Notes under the pieces: model-generated
Told to the model about the DNA's origin: nothing
The model's input: only the letters and a program-made list of their open reading frames with translations
Database searches by the model: none
Shown here: piece after piece, positions 29,064 through 39,076 of the stretch
Numbering within the stretch: the stretch's first letter is position 1
How the letters are laid out: the number at the start of each line of letters is the position of its first letter
Position numbers and translations under genes: made by a program
DNA from: JBBWZH01 sp035544115
Lineage (GTDB): Bacteria > Actinomycetota > Actinomycetes > Mycobacteriales > CADCTP01
Length of the DNA: 64,000 bases
Assembly: GCA_963714145.1 (NCBI GenBank)
Contig: OY970235.1
Span: forward strand, 5,394,001 to 5,458,000
Direction: 5' to 3'

Positions 29064-32000
29064 ATGAGCACGGTCGTGTTCCGGCGTCCGGCGCGGCGTC
29101 CGGCCCCGGAGGTCTCCCGCGAGGAGATCCAGCTGCAGGAGCCGCCGACGCTGCCCGAGGCACAGGGTGGCGGGATGTCCGCCATGGTCACATATCTGCC
29201 GATGGCGGCCGGTTCGAGCGTGATGGTGCTGCTGTTCGTGCAGCCGGGGGCCCAGGTGATCACCTACCTGGCGGCCGGGCTGATGGGTGTCTCCACGCTG
29301 GGGATGATGGTCGGCCAGCTGGGCCGCACCGCCGGCGACCGCAAGCGCCGGCTGAAGGGCGAGCGGCGCGACTACCTGCGCTACCTGACCCAGATGCGCC
29401 GGCAGGTGCGCAAGGTCGCCGACCAGCAGAGCGAGTCGCTGTGCTGGCTGCACCCGCACCCGGCGGGGCTCTGGTCGGTGGCGATGAGCGCCCGGCTCTG
29501 GGAGCGGCGACCGGCGCACGAGGACTTCGGCGAGGTCCGGATCGGGCTGGGCGAGCAGCGGCTGGCGGCCCGGATCCGGCCGCCGCAGACCAAGCCGGTG
29601 GAGGATCTGGAGCCGCTGTGCGCCAGCGCGCTGCGCCGCTTCGTCCGGGCCTACACGACCGTGGCGAACCAGCCGATGTCGCTGTTCCTGCGCGCCTTCG
29701 CCCGGGTGCTGTACCAGGGCGACCCGGAGGCGGTGCGCGGCATGACCCGGGCCGCGCTGGCCCAACTGGTCACCTTCCACTCGCCGGACGACCTGCGGAT
29801 CGCGGTCTGCGCCGGCAGCGAGCGGCAGGCCGACTGGGACTGGGTCAAGTGGCTGCCGCACGCGCTGCACCCGACCGAGACCGATGGCGCCGGCCCGGTC
29901 CGGCTGATCTCGGACAACTACCGCGAGCTGGAGCGGATGCTCGGCACCGAGTTCAGCGAACGGCCCCGGTTCGAGCCCGGCGCGGTGCCGAAGAAGGACG
30001 AGCCGTACGTGGTCGTGGTGCTGGACGACGTGCAGGTGCCGATCGGCGCCCGGATCGCCGAGGCCGGCCTGCGCAACGTGGTCGTGCTGGACGTCTCCGG
30101 CGCGCTGCGGTGGAAGGCGGACCGGCTCACGCTGCGGCTGCGGGTCGCCGCCGACAAGGTCGAGTCGGTCGGCGCGGACCGCACCGGCAAGGACACGTTC
30201 GTCACCGTCGGCCGGCCGGACGCACTCTCCCTGGTGCGCTGCCGGGCACTGTCCCGGCTGGTCGCGCCGTACCGGATGGGACTGTCGGTGGAGTCGGCCG
30301 AGCCGCTGGCCACCGACATCGAGCTGACCGCCCTGCTCGGTGCCGGCGACCCGCGCACCTTCGACCCGGCCGAACTGTGGGCGTCGCGCTCCCCCTGGGA
30401 CCGGCTGAACGTGCCGATCGGCGTCGCCGAGGACGGCAACCCGGTACTGCTGGACATCAAGGAGTCGGCGCAGGGTGGGATGGGCCCGCACGGGATGCTG
30501 ATCGGCGCCACCGGCTCGGGCAAGAGCGAACTGCTGCGCACGCTGGTGCTCGGGCTGGCGTTGACGCACTCGTCTGAGGTGCTGAACTTCGTGCTGGTCG
30601 ACTTCAAGGGCGGCGCCACGTTCATCGGGATGGAGCGGCTGCCGCACACCTCAGCGGTGATCACCAACCTGGCCGACGAACTGCCGCTGGTGGACCGCAT
30701 GCAGGACGCCCTGCACGGTGAGATGGTCCGCCGGCAGGAGACTGCTGCGCCGGGCCGGCTACGCCTCGCTGCGCGACTACGAGCAGGCCCGGGTGGCCGG
30801 CGCCGCCCTGGAGCCGCTGCCCACCCTGTTCGTGATCGTGGACGAGTTCAGCGAGCTGCTCAGCCAGAAGCGCGAGTTCATCGACCTGTTCGTGATGATC
30901 GGCCGGCTCGGCCGGTCGCTCGGCGTGCACCTGCTGCTCGCCTCGCAGCGCCTGGACGAGGGCCGGATCAGCCAGCTCGAGTCGCACCTGTCCTACCGGA
31001 TCGGGCTGCAGACGTTCTCCGCCACGGAGAGCCGCGCGGTGCTCGGCGTGCCGGACGCGTACGAGCTGCCGCCGTCGCCGGGCAACGGCTACCTGAAGAC
31101 CGACACCACCACGCTGATCCGGTTCAAGGCGGCGTACGTGTCGGGCAGCATCGCCAGCCGGAAGGAACGCCGGCCGGCACAGACCTTGGTGGCCCAGCAG
31201 ATCGTGCCGTACCAGGCGGGCTACTTGGCGCCGCGCACGCCGATCGAGTCGTCCGAACTGTCCACTGCGGAGTCCGACGAGGACCCGTCCACTGTGGACG
31301 AGGCCGCGCCCGAGCCGGCGCAGACCGAGTCGCTGCTGGCCGTCCTGCTGGACCGGCTGGAGGGCGCCGGGCCGCCGGCGCACCAGGTCTGGCTGCCGCC
31401 GCTGGCTGAGCCGCCCAGCCTGGACCAGGTGATCCCGCCGCTGGCGCCGGACCCGGAGCTCGGCCTCTGCCCGGTCGACTGGCCCGGCCGCGGCGGGCTC
31501 AGCGTGCCGGTGGGCATTGTGGACAGACCGTTCGAGGGCGTCCGCGACCTGCTGCTGGCCGAACTGGCCGGCGGCGCCGGGCATGTCGGCATCGTCGGCG
31601 CCCCGCAGTCCGGCAAGAGCACGCTGGTGCGCACCCTGATCTCCAGCCTGGCGCTCACCCACACCCCGCGCGAGGTGCAGTTCTACTGCCTCGACTTCGG
31701 CGGTGGCGGGCTGTCCGGGCTGGGCGGGCTGCCGCATGTCGGCAGCGTCGCGTCGCGTTTGGACAGAGACCGGGTGACCCGCACCATCGCCGAGCTGGGC
31801 GGCCTGCTGCTGCGCCGCGAGCAGCGGTTCGCCGAGCACGGGGTCGAGTCGATGGCCGCGTACCGGCGGGCCCGCCGGGACGGCAAGTTCGCCGACGACC
31901 CGTTCGGCGACGTGTTCCTGGTCATCGACGGCTGGTTCACCCTGCGGCAGGACTTCGACACGCTCGAGTCGTCCATCGCGGACCTGGCCAACCGGGGCCT

Positions 32001-33063
32001 GAACTACGGCATCCACATCGTGATCAGCGCGACCCGCTGGTCGGAGATCCGGCCCTGGCTGCGCGACCTGATCAGCACCCGGTTCGAGCTGCACCTCGGC
32101 GACCCGGTCGAGTCCGAGATCGGTACCCGGGCGGCGGCCAACGTGCCGGCGGTACCCGGCCGCGGGCTGACCACCGACCCGCTGCACTTCCTCTCCGCAC
32201 TGCCCAGAGTGGACGGTGAGTGGGGCACCGAGGACCTGCCGGACGCCACCCGGGCGATGGTGGAGGCGGTCGCCGAGGCCTGGCCGGGCGAGCCGGCACC
32301 CACCGTCCGGCTGCTGCCGACCACGCTGCCGGTGGCCGAACTGCCGCCGGTGGAAGGCGACCTGCGGGTCGCGATCGGCTGGGACGAGCAGGCGCTGCAG
32401 CCGGTCTGGCACGACTTCGACCAGACCCCGCACCTGATGGTGTTCGGCGACTCGGAGACCGGCAAGACCAACCTGCTACGGCTGATCGCCGCCGCCGTCT
32501 CGGCCCGGTACACCCCGGCCGAGGCGCGGATCCTGCTCGCCGACTACCGGCGCGACCTCTACCCGTCCATCCCGCCGGACATGCTGCTCAGCTACGCGGT
32601 GACCAGCAGCGCGTTCGACGAGATCCTGCAGGAGACGTCGCAGGCGCTGCGGGTACGGCTGCCCGGCACCGACATCAGCCCGGACCGGCTGCGGCTGCGC
32701 GACTGGTGGAAGGGCCCGCGCCTCTACATCCTCGTCGACGACTACGACCTGGTTTCCTCCGGCAGCCGCGGGCCGCTGGAACCGCTGGTCGAACTGCTCC
32801 CGCAGGGCGCCGACATCGGCATGCACCTGATCGTCGCCCGGTCCAGCTCCGGCGCCTCCCGGGCCATGATGGACCCGGCCCTGCGCCGCATCTGGGAGAT
32901 CGGCAACCCCGGCCTGCTGCTCTCCTACCCGCGCGAGGAAGGCAGTTTCCTCGGCGACGCCAAGCCCCGCACCCTCCCGCCGGGGCGGGCCCAGTACGTC
33001 ACCCGTCGCAAGACCACCCTGGTCCAGACCGCCCTGGTAGACCCACCCGCCAGCAAGGACTGA
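29064..33063 (+). CDS. eccC: Type VII secretion ATPase EccC, interrupted by a one-base frameshift at ~30741
   Basis: Together the two frames give about 1,332 residues, the normal size of a fused EccCa/EccCb. Two membrane helices lie at about residues 38-85. Three FtsK/SpoIIIE-type ATPase domains carry Walker A motifs GATGSGKS (about residue 482), GAPQSGKS (about 845) and GDSETGKT (about 1128). The frame from 29064 continues correctly to ...HGEMVRRQE, then an extra A at about 30741 shifts it; the correct sequence (LLRRAGYASLRDYEQ) resumes in the next frame to 33063. The break lies inside ATPase 1, between DFKGG and Walker B (LFVIVDEFSELL), so the protein as read would be nonfunctional. A sequencing or assembly indel is the simplest explanation. 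Confidence 0.93.
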
Positions 33064-33206
33064 ACCCCCGGGCTGGGCCCCGGGCTGGGCCCTGGGCTGG
33101 CCCGGCCAGCGGGGTCAGGCGGCGGGGTCAGCCCGCGGAGTCAGCCCGCGGGGTGAGCCGGCGGGGTCAGCCCGCGGGGGTGAGCCGGCGGGGTCGGCCG
33201 GCGGGG
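33064..33206. repeat. Tandem repeats between convergent eccC and mycP
   Basis: Three 12-bp units (cccgggctgggc) after the eccC stop are followed by about eight imperfect 13-15-bp units built on ggcggggtcagcc that run up to the mycP stop. No gene. The repeats can fold and may act as a bidirectional terminator, but there is no T-tract. Confidence 0.75.
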
Positions 33207-34619
33207 TCAGCCGGCGGCCGGGCGCCAGCCGCGGCGGCGGCCGCGGGAGATGACGACGGCCAGGGTGGGGCCGAGGATGGCCAGGCCCAGGGCGCCGAGG
33301 CTGAACAGCCAGACGACCGTCCCGTTGCGATGGCCAGGGCCAGGCGCCGCCGACGGGAGCGGGATGCGTTCCGGTTTGGCGGCCGCGGTGGGAGCGCCTT
33401 CGGCCGGGATCACCGTGGCGACGGCGGCGAGCGGGTTCACCACGCCGTAGCCGAGCTGCGGGTCGGGCAGCCGGGTGCCGGGATGGTCGGCGGTCAGCTC
33501 CAGCCGGCGCTTCACCTCGGTCGCCGGCAGCCTCGGGTAGTACGACCGGATCAGCGCGGCGACACCGGCCACGAACGGCGCGGCGAAGCTCGTCCCCTGG
33601 CCGACCAGGTGCCCGTTGCCGCGGGCGGCGACGCTGAGCACGTCCACTCCGGGCGCGACCAGGTCGATGAAGTCGCCGGTCTCGGAGAAGGCGCCGCGCT
33701 GCCCGTCCGGCCCGATCGCGCCGACCGCGAGCACACCCGGGTACGACGCCGGGTACGACTTCGGGTTACCGGCGTTGGCCTCGTTCGCCGCGGCGGCGAC
33801 GATCAGCACGTCGTGCTGCACGGCGAAGTTGACCGCGGAGCGCAGCGCGGTGCTGTCGAAGAACGAGCTGGACGAGATGTTGATGACCCGCGCGCCGGCG
33901 TCCACCGCCAGCCGGATCGCCTGCGCCATCCCGTTCGCGGTGCCGTCCTTGGCCGCCACCGACTGCCGGATCGGCAGGATCCTGACGCCGGGCGCGACCC
34001 CGGTGAAACCGACTCCGGGCATCGGCTGGGCCGCGATGATGCCGGCCACGAACGTGCCGTGCCCGGCGCAGTCGGTGTCGCCGCGGCCGGTGTTCGTCAC
34101 CACGTCGAAGCCCGGTAGCACCTTCCCGGCCAGCTGCGGCGCGGTCGCCTGCACCCCGGAGTCGATCACCGCCACGATCACGCCCTTGCCGGTGCTGAGA
34201 TCCCAGGCCCGGGACGGCGTGAGCCGGTCCTGCGTCCACGGCTTCTGCCGCACCACCACGTCCGACCCGGGCGTGCACTGCTCCGCGCTGCTTCCACCGC
34301 CGGCCGGATCCGCCAGCGGCGGTGCGATCGGCGTCTCCGGCGGCGGCGCGGTCGGGCTCGGCGCGGCCGACGCGACCGCACCGAGCCCGCCGCTCAACAC
34401 CACCGCCAACCCGGCCACCAACACCACCCGCCAGCCCCGGCCCCGGCCCCGGCCCCGGCCAGCCGATCGCCAACCGGCCGGCCGCCGGTCCGGGGCGGTC
34501 GTCCGGCCGGCACCTGTCCGCGCGGGAGCGGCCGCTTGCCCGGGCAGCACCACCCGGGGGCTGCCCGGCAGCCAGCGCGCGCTGGGCGCGGTCCCGGTGG
34601 TCTGTGTCCCGGTGGTCAC
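33207..34619 (-). CDS. mycP: Type VII secretion-associated serine protease mycosin
   Basis: 470 residues. Subtilisin (S8) fold with Asp in VIAVIDSGV, His in CAGHGTFVAGI, and Ser in GQGTSFAAPFVAGVAAL. There is an N-terminal hydrophobic segment after an Arg/Gly-rich stretch (about residues 50-75) and a C-terminal membrane anchor (VVWLFSLGALGLAILGPTLAVV) followed by Arg residues: the mycosin plan. Start is GTG at 34619, overlapping the stop of the upstream LysM-like gene as GTGA. The cytosolic N-terminal extension before the signal is longer than usual and Pro/Arg-rich. Mycosins stabilise the ESX complex and cleave certain substrates. Confidence 0.94.
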   Translation of the reverse strand: MTTGTQTTGTAPSARWLPGSPRVVLPGQAAAPARTGAGRTTAPDRRPAGWRSAGRGRGRGRGWRVVLVAGLAVVLSGGLGAVASAAPSPTAPPPETPIAPPLADPAGGGSSAEQCTPGSDVVVRQKPWTQDRLTPSRAWDLSTGKGVIVAVIDSGVQATAPQLAGKVLPGFDVVTNTGRGDTDCAGHGTFVAGIIAAQPMPGVGFTGVAPGVRILPIRQSVAAKDGTANGMAQAIRLAVDAGARVINISSSSFFDSTALRSAVNFAVQHDVLIVAAAANEANAGNPKSYPASYPGVLAVGAIGPDGQRGAFSETGDFIDLVAPGVDVLSVAARGNGHLVGQGTSFAAPFVAGVAALIRSYYPRLPATEVKRRLELTADHPGTRLPDPQLGYGVVNPLAAVATVIPAEGAPTAAAKPERIPLPSAAPGPGHRNGTVVWLFSLGALGLAILGPTLAVVISRGRRRGWRPAAG

Positions 34620-36433
34620 TGGGACCGCCGCTCGGCCGTGGTCCGCTGCCAGCCGGCGTCCGTGCTGCTGGCGGGCGCGACCAGCCGGCCGCCCCAGGGC
34701 GGTGCGTCGTCCTCGTCGGGCCCGGGATCCGGCGCCGGCTCGGCCGGCACCGCGTCGGTCCGTAGCTGCCGCACCCACTCCACCAGCCCACCATCCACAG
34801 TGGACTCCTCCGCCGCCGGCGGTGCGATTGCCGGCAGGCCAGCAGGCGCCGGCAGCGGCTGACTCGCCGGCGCAGCCTGGATCGCCGGCGCAGCCTGGAT
34901 TGCCGGCCCGACCTGGAAAGCCTGCTCCGCCTGGATAGCCGGCGCAGCCTGGATCGTCGGCACGGCCTGGAAAGCCGGCGCCGCCTGGAAGGCTGGCTCG
35001 GTCTGGAAGGCCGGCACAGCCTGGAAAGCCGACTCGGGCCGGAGAGCCGGCTCGGCCCGGAGAGCTGGTACGGCCTCGAATGCCGACGCAGCCTGGATCG
35101 CCGGCTCGGCCTGGAAAGCAGGCGCAGCCTGGAAGGCTGACTCGGGCCGGAGAGCCGGCTCCGCCTGGAAAGCCGGCTCCGCCTGGAAAGCCGGCTCCGC
35201 CTGGAGAGCTGGCTCGGCCTCGAAAGCCGGCGCAGCCTGGAAACCGGGCGCAGCCTGGAATGCCGACTCGGGCCGGAGAGCCGCCTCGGCCTGGAGAGCG
35301 GGCGCAGCCTGGAAGGCTGACTCGGGCTGGAATGCTGGCTCGGGCTGGATGGCTGGCTCGGGCGGCGTCAGCGGCATGCCACCGAGTACCTGCAGCGGCG
35401 CCGGCCGGGCCGCCTCCTCGATCCAGGCGGGCACCGCCGGCCCGGCCAGCCGCGCCGCCTCGACCGGCGCCGGAACGGCCGGCACCGCCTCGACCGGCGC
35501 CGGAGTGGCCGGCGCGGCCGGGGCGACCGCCGGCACCGCCGCCGTCCAGCCCCGCGCCACCCCGGGTTCCGCATCGGCAGCCGGCACCGCGGCCCAGTCA
35601 CCCGCCGGCAGCGTGCTCCCCCAGGCCACCGCCCCCACCGGTGCCGCCGCAGCCGAGCTCACCGGCGCGGCCTGCTGACTGTCCACTGTGGATGCTGCTG
35701 TCCAGGCGGCCGGGGCCGGGGCTGCCGGCCCGGCCGCGCCGGCCAGCGCCGGCTGGGCCCAGGCCTGGGCGGCCGGAGCGGCGCCCCACGCCGGGGTCGG
35801 CGGCCAGGGCGGCGGGGCGTCGTCCCGCTCGGGGGTGCGGACCCGCCGGCGGCGGCCCGGCAGGAGGAGCAACAGCAGGACGAAGATCACGATCGCGGTG
35901 CCGGTGCCGGTGGTGATGCCGATCGCCAGCCGGCGGCCGGAGATCCCACCGGCCGGCGGCGCGGCCGAGCCGGCCGAGCTGGCCGGGGACGCCGGGGATT
36001 CCGGGGATTCCGGCGGCGCCGAGGCGGCCGGCGGTCCGGTCACCGCCGGCAACGGTCCGAAGTGCACTCCGGGGCCGCGGGCGTCCGCTGGTAGTTGCAG
36101 GATCCAGCCGGGAAGCAGCACGGCCGGGTCGGTCAACCGGCCACCATCAGGCTGCGGCCGGCCCTTGTTCAGGTCGAAGATCTCGGCGAACCGGTTGCCG
36201 TCGCCGAGCGACCGCTCGGCGATCTGGAACAGGAACTCCTTCTGCCCGTTGCGTTCCGGCCCGACGATCCAGAACTTCACGCTGGCCCCGGACGCCGCCG
36301 GGCTGCCCGGTGTGCCCGGTGTCGATGGCGTGGCGGCGGCCGGCCCGGCCAGCAGCACCCCGAGGACGAACGCGAGCAACGCCAGCCCGGCCGAGCGGGC
36401 CAGGCGGCGACGATCCGGCAACGCGGCGGGCAT
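34616..36433 (-). CDS. LysM-like membrane protein of the type VII locus with hexapeptide repeat tail
   Basis: 605 residues from ATG 36433, with AGAGGAG upstream. Signal/anchor helix at about 10-34, then a LysM-like domain (about 50-118: KFWIVGPERNGQKEFLFQIA ... LLPGWILQLP), Pro/Ser linker, a second membrane helix (about 165-190), and a cytosolic Ala/Pro-rich region. About residues 358-523 are 27 imperfect copies of a six-residue unit such as P-A-F-Q-A-E. The stop overlaps the mycP start, so the two are coupled. Proteins with this LysM-plus-helix plan are frequent beside mycP in actinomycetes; peptidoglycan binding is inferred. Confidence 0.8.
   Translation of the reverse strand: MPAALPDRRRLARSAGLALLAFVLGVLLAGPAAATPSTPGTPGSPAASGASVKFWIVGPERNGQKEFLFQIAERSLGDGNRFAEIFDLNKGRPQPDGGRLTDPAVLLPGWILQLPADARGPGVHFGPLPAVTGPPAASAPPESPESPASPASSAGSAAPPAGGISGRRLAIGITTGTGTAIVIFVLLLLLLPGRRRRVRTPERDDAPPPWPPTPAWGAAPAAQAWAQPALAGAAGPAAPAPAAWTAASTVDSQQAAPVSSAAAAPVGAVAWGSTLPAGDWAAVPAADAEPGVARGWTAAVPAVAPAAPATPAPVEAVPAVPAPVEAARLAGPAVPAWIEEAARPAPLQVLGGMPLTPPEPAIQPEPAFQPESAFQAAPALQAEAALRPESAFQAAPGFQAAPAFEAEPALQAEPAFQAEPAFQAEPALRPESAFQAAPAFQAEPAIQAASAFEAVPALRAEPALRPESAFQAVPAFQTEPAFQAAPAFQAVPTIQAAPAIQAEQAFQVGPAIQAAPAIQAAPASQPLPAPAGLPAIAPPAAEESTVDGGLVEWVRQLRTDAVPAEPAPDPGPDEDDAPPWGGRLVAPASSTDAGWQRTTAERRSQ
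34867..35360 (-). repeat. 18-bp tandem repeat (~27 units) encoding P-A-F-Q-A-E
   Basis: About 27 imperfect 18-bp units encode a repeated hexapeptide (P/S-A-F/I/L-Q/R-A/P-E/A) in the cytosolic part of the LysM-like protein. In-frame unit length suggests copy number can vary by slippage. Confidence 0.85.
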
Positions 36434-36634
36434 GGTGAACTCCTCTGCACGGGCTGGGTCGAGCGCCCTGACGAACGGCCACTCATCCGCTGGTACGCCA
36501 AGTCCGGCCGCCGGGTTCGATCCGGTCGCTGTGGCATTGCCGACCAGCCGCGGCCGTTGACGCTGCGCCGCCGCCGGTGCGACTGTCGCGTCCTGAACCG
36601 CACCGACCGAGCCGTGCGGGTTGAGGAGCTGACA

Positions 36635-37984
36635 ATGGCGACGACGCAGGGCGTCAGCGCCGGGCCACGCCCGGCGGCGACGTCGACCACCGGCGCGGCC
36701 GATCCGCCACGCCGCCCGGCCACGCCGGAGCGGCTGCCCACCCGCGGCACCCTGCTCGGCCTGCGGGTCGAGCAGGTGATCAGCTGGGAGGTGGCCGCGG
36801 CCGCGCTGGTGGCCGCCCGGCAGTACGGCTCGGATCCGCTGCTGTACGCGGCGGCCGGCGGCACCGCGGTCATCCTGGTGCTGACGCTGGCCCGCCGGCA
36901 GGGCCGGTGGCTGTACCAGTGGCTCGGCCTGTGGCTGGCCTACCGCGGCCGGCGCCAGCCGGTCCCACTCCCCGACGGCCCGGCCGGCGCCGACCGCCCG
37001 CCCGGCCCGGACCGCCCGGCCGGAGCCGACCGACCCGCCGGAGCGGACCGACCGGCCGGAGCCGACCGACCCGCCGGCGATGACCGGCTGGCCCCGGTCC
37101 GGGCGCTGCGGCCGGCGCTGGCGATCAGCTCGGTGACCGGCCGGCGCAACCAGGTGATCGGCGTGCTGCGGGACGGCGACGGCTGGGTCGCGGTGCTCGA
37201 CCTGGCCGGCAACGACGGGCTGCTGCCCGGCCCGCCGGCCCCGCGCACCGTCCCGCTCGGCCCGCTGGTCGCCGCACTGTCCACTGAGGACATTCAGCTG
37301 ACCGCGGTGCAGCTGGTCGTGCACACGGTGCCAGCCGGCTCGGCGGCGCGCCTGCTCGATCAGGCCAGCCGGCCGGACCAACCGCTCCCGCCGGCCCTGC
37401 AGGCGGGCTGGCTGGCGCTGCGGATCGGCCCGGTGACCGCGCTGTCCGGCGCCGGCCGGGCCATCGGCACCGGCAAGGCCGGCCTGGACCGGGTGCAGCG
37501 GGTGCTCCGCCGCGCCGTCGACCGCGCGGTCGAGACCCTGCACGGGCTCGGTGTCACCGCGCACCCGCTGGACGAGGACGGCCTGCGCGCCACGTTCGGG
37601 CTGGCCACCGCGGCCCGCCCGGCCACCCCCGGCGGGCCGGCCGAACCGGCCATCGAGCAGTGGTCCGGCTGGCAGTGCGCCGGCGCCGGGCACACCTGCT
37701 ACGCGGTCCGGGAGTGGCCCGAGGCGGGGCTCGGCCCGCTGCTCGGCGCGCTCGCCGCCGTCCCGGCCCAGCTGGTCACGGTGTCCGTCACGGTCAACAC
37801 CGACCGGCCGGAGCCGGCGCTGACCGGGCTGATCCGGATCACCGAGCCGACCATCGACGCGGCCCGCCGGGCCGGTGACCTCGCCGCCGACGCGGTGCAG
37901 GCCGGCGGCGGCCGGCTGCTGCGGCTGGACGGCCAGCAGGCCGGCGCGGTGCTCGCCACCCTGCCGCTCGGAGCGGTCCGGTGA
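36635..37984 (+). CDS. eccE: Type VII secretion protein EccE
   Basis: 449 residues. ATG at 36635 with GAGGAG upstream; a longer frame exists upstream but lacks coding character and a site. Two membrane helices near residues 50-85 (EVAAAALVAARQYGS..., AAGGTAVILVLTLA), then a linker of about five A-D-R-P repeats, then the conserved soluble EccE domain (SSVTGRRNQVIGVLRDGDGW...). Its stop overlaps the next GTG as GTGA. EccE is the peripheral subunit of the ESX membrane complex. Confidence 0.9.
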   Translation: MATTQGVSAGPRPAATSTTGAADPPRRPATPERLPTRGTLLGLRVEQVISWEVAAAALVAARQYGSDPLLYAAAGGTAVILVLTLARRQGRWLYQWLGLWLAYRGRRQPVPLPDGPAGADRPPGPDRPAGADRPAGADRPAGADRPAGDDRLAPVRALRPALAISSVTGRRNQVIGVLRDGDGWVAVLDLAGNDGLLPGPPAPRTVPLGPLVAALSTEDIQLTAVQLVVHTVPAGSAARLLDQASRPDQPLPPALQAGWLALRIGPVTALSGAGRAIGTGKAGLDRVQRVLRRAVDRAVETLHGLGVTAHPLDEDGLRATFGLATAARPATPGGPAEPAIEQWSGWQCAGAGHTCYAVREWPEAGLGPLLGALAAVPAQLVTVSVTVNTDRPEPALTGLIRITEPTIDAARRAGDLAADAVQAGGGRLLRLDGQQAGAVLATLPLGAVR

Positions 37985-38907
37985 CGCCGACCACCCGGCC
38001 GCCGGCCGTCCCGACCCACACGCTGCCGGCCGACGGCTGGCTCGCCACGCCGCTGCGGTCCGCCGGCGTCCCGTTCGGGCTGGAGGAGCCCGGGTCGATC
38101 GCCGGCCTGCGGCTGTTCCGGCCCAAGCCGACGACGATCGGGCTGTTCGCCGGCCCGGCGGTGTCCCGGCTGCTGGTGGTGCGGGCGCTCGGCGCCGGTG
38201 CGACGGTCTGCGTGATCACCCCGCACCCGGCCCGGTGGGCGCGGCTGCGCGAACAACTGCCGGGCGCGGCCGCCCGGCTGGCCGTGCTGCCGCCGACCGC
38301 CACCGTGCCGGCCGGTTCGGCGCTGCCGCTGCCCGCGCTGATCCTGGACGAGGTGGACGGCGGCGCACCGACCCCACGCCGGCAGCTGGGCGCCTGGCAG
38401 ACCTCGGTCACCGCGCAGCCGCAGCTCTCCCCGCAACTGCTGGCCACGCTGCGCACGTACGACGGGTTGGTGCTGCAGCGGGTGCCGGAGCCGGCAGCCG
38501 AGCACGTCCGCTCCGCGACCGGGCTGTCCGCCCGCAGCGCCCGCTGGCTGCCCCGGATGCCGGACGACGTGGTGGCGCTGATCTCCGGCGCCGAGGCCAC
38601 CTTCACCACGCTGGCCCCGCTGCCCGGAGACCCCGGCTGGCTCGCCACCCCCGCTGCCGTACCGCCCGGACACGCGCCGCACCCGGCCCAGCCTGGCCAG
38701 CGCCCAGGCCCGGCTCAGCCTGGCCAGCCCACTGGCCCCCAGCCTGGCCAGCCCTCGGGCCCGGCGCGGCCTGGCCAGCCCACTGGCCCCCAGCCTGGCC
38801 AGCCCTCGGGCCCGGCGCGACCCGGGCAGCCGACCGGTCCCGGCGGGCCGGGCGGCGCGGCACCGCCCACCGCCAGCCGCCCGAGCCAGCCGGATCCGGC
38901 CGGCTGA
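37981..38907 (+). CDS. EccE-linked type VII accessory protein, unknown function
   Basis: 308 residues from a GTG overlapping the eccE stop (GTGA), so co-translated with eccE. The first 220 residues have a Rossmann-like look: FAGPAVSRLLVVRALGAGA, then a beta strand, then LILDEVDGG. There is no Walker A. The C-terminal 80 residues are Pro/Gly/Gln-rich repeats (QPGQPTGPQPGQPSGP). I do not recognise a named family; position next to eccE suggests a cytosolic helper of the secretion machine. Confidence 0.8.
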   Translation: MTPTTRPPAVPTHTLPADGWLATPLRSAGVPFGLEEPGSIAGLRLFRPKPTTIGLFAGPAVSRLLVVRALGAGATVCVITPHPARWARLREQLPGAAARLAVLPPTATVPAGSALPLPALILDEVDGGAPTPRRQLGAWQTSVTAQPQLSPQLLATLRTYDGLVLQRVPEPAAEHVRSATGLSARSARWLPRMPDDVVALISGAEATFTTLAPLPGDPGWLATPAAVPPGHAPHPAQPGQRPGPAQPGQPTGPQPGQPSGPARPGQPTGPQPGQPSGPARPGQPTGPGGPGGAAPPTASRPSQPDPAG

Positions 38908-38970
38908 GGGCCGGGCGGCGCGGCACCGCCCGCCGCCCGAACTAGCCGGATCCGGCTGCCTGAGGGCCGG
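38850..38970. repeat. ~60-bp tandem duplication across the stop codon of the EccE-linked gene
   Basis: The block gggcggcgcggcaccgccc...agccggatccggc...gagggccggg occurs twice back to back, once inside the last codons and once just after the stop at 38907. The rest of the gap to 39076 is GC-rich and holds no gene. Confidence 0.75.
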
Positions 38971-39076
38971 GCGACCGGCCCGGCCGGGCGGCGCGGCGCG
39001 GCCGGCCGGGGCGGGCCCGGCAGGCGCCGGCGGGCCGCGTCCGGAAGACTGGGCGGCGGCGGAGGGAGGTGCTCCG

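Noticed and set aside
30718..33063. A natural split into EccCa and EccCb at the eccC break
   Set aside because: Natural splits fall between ATPase domains 1 and 2; this break is inside ATPase 1 between Walker A and Walker B.
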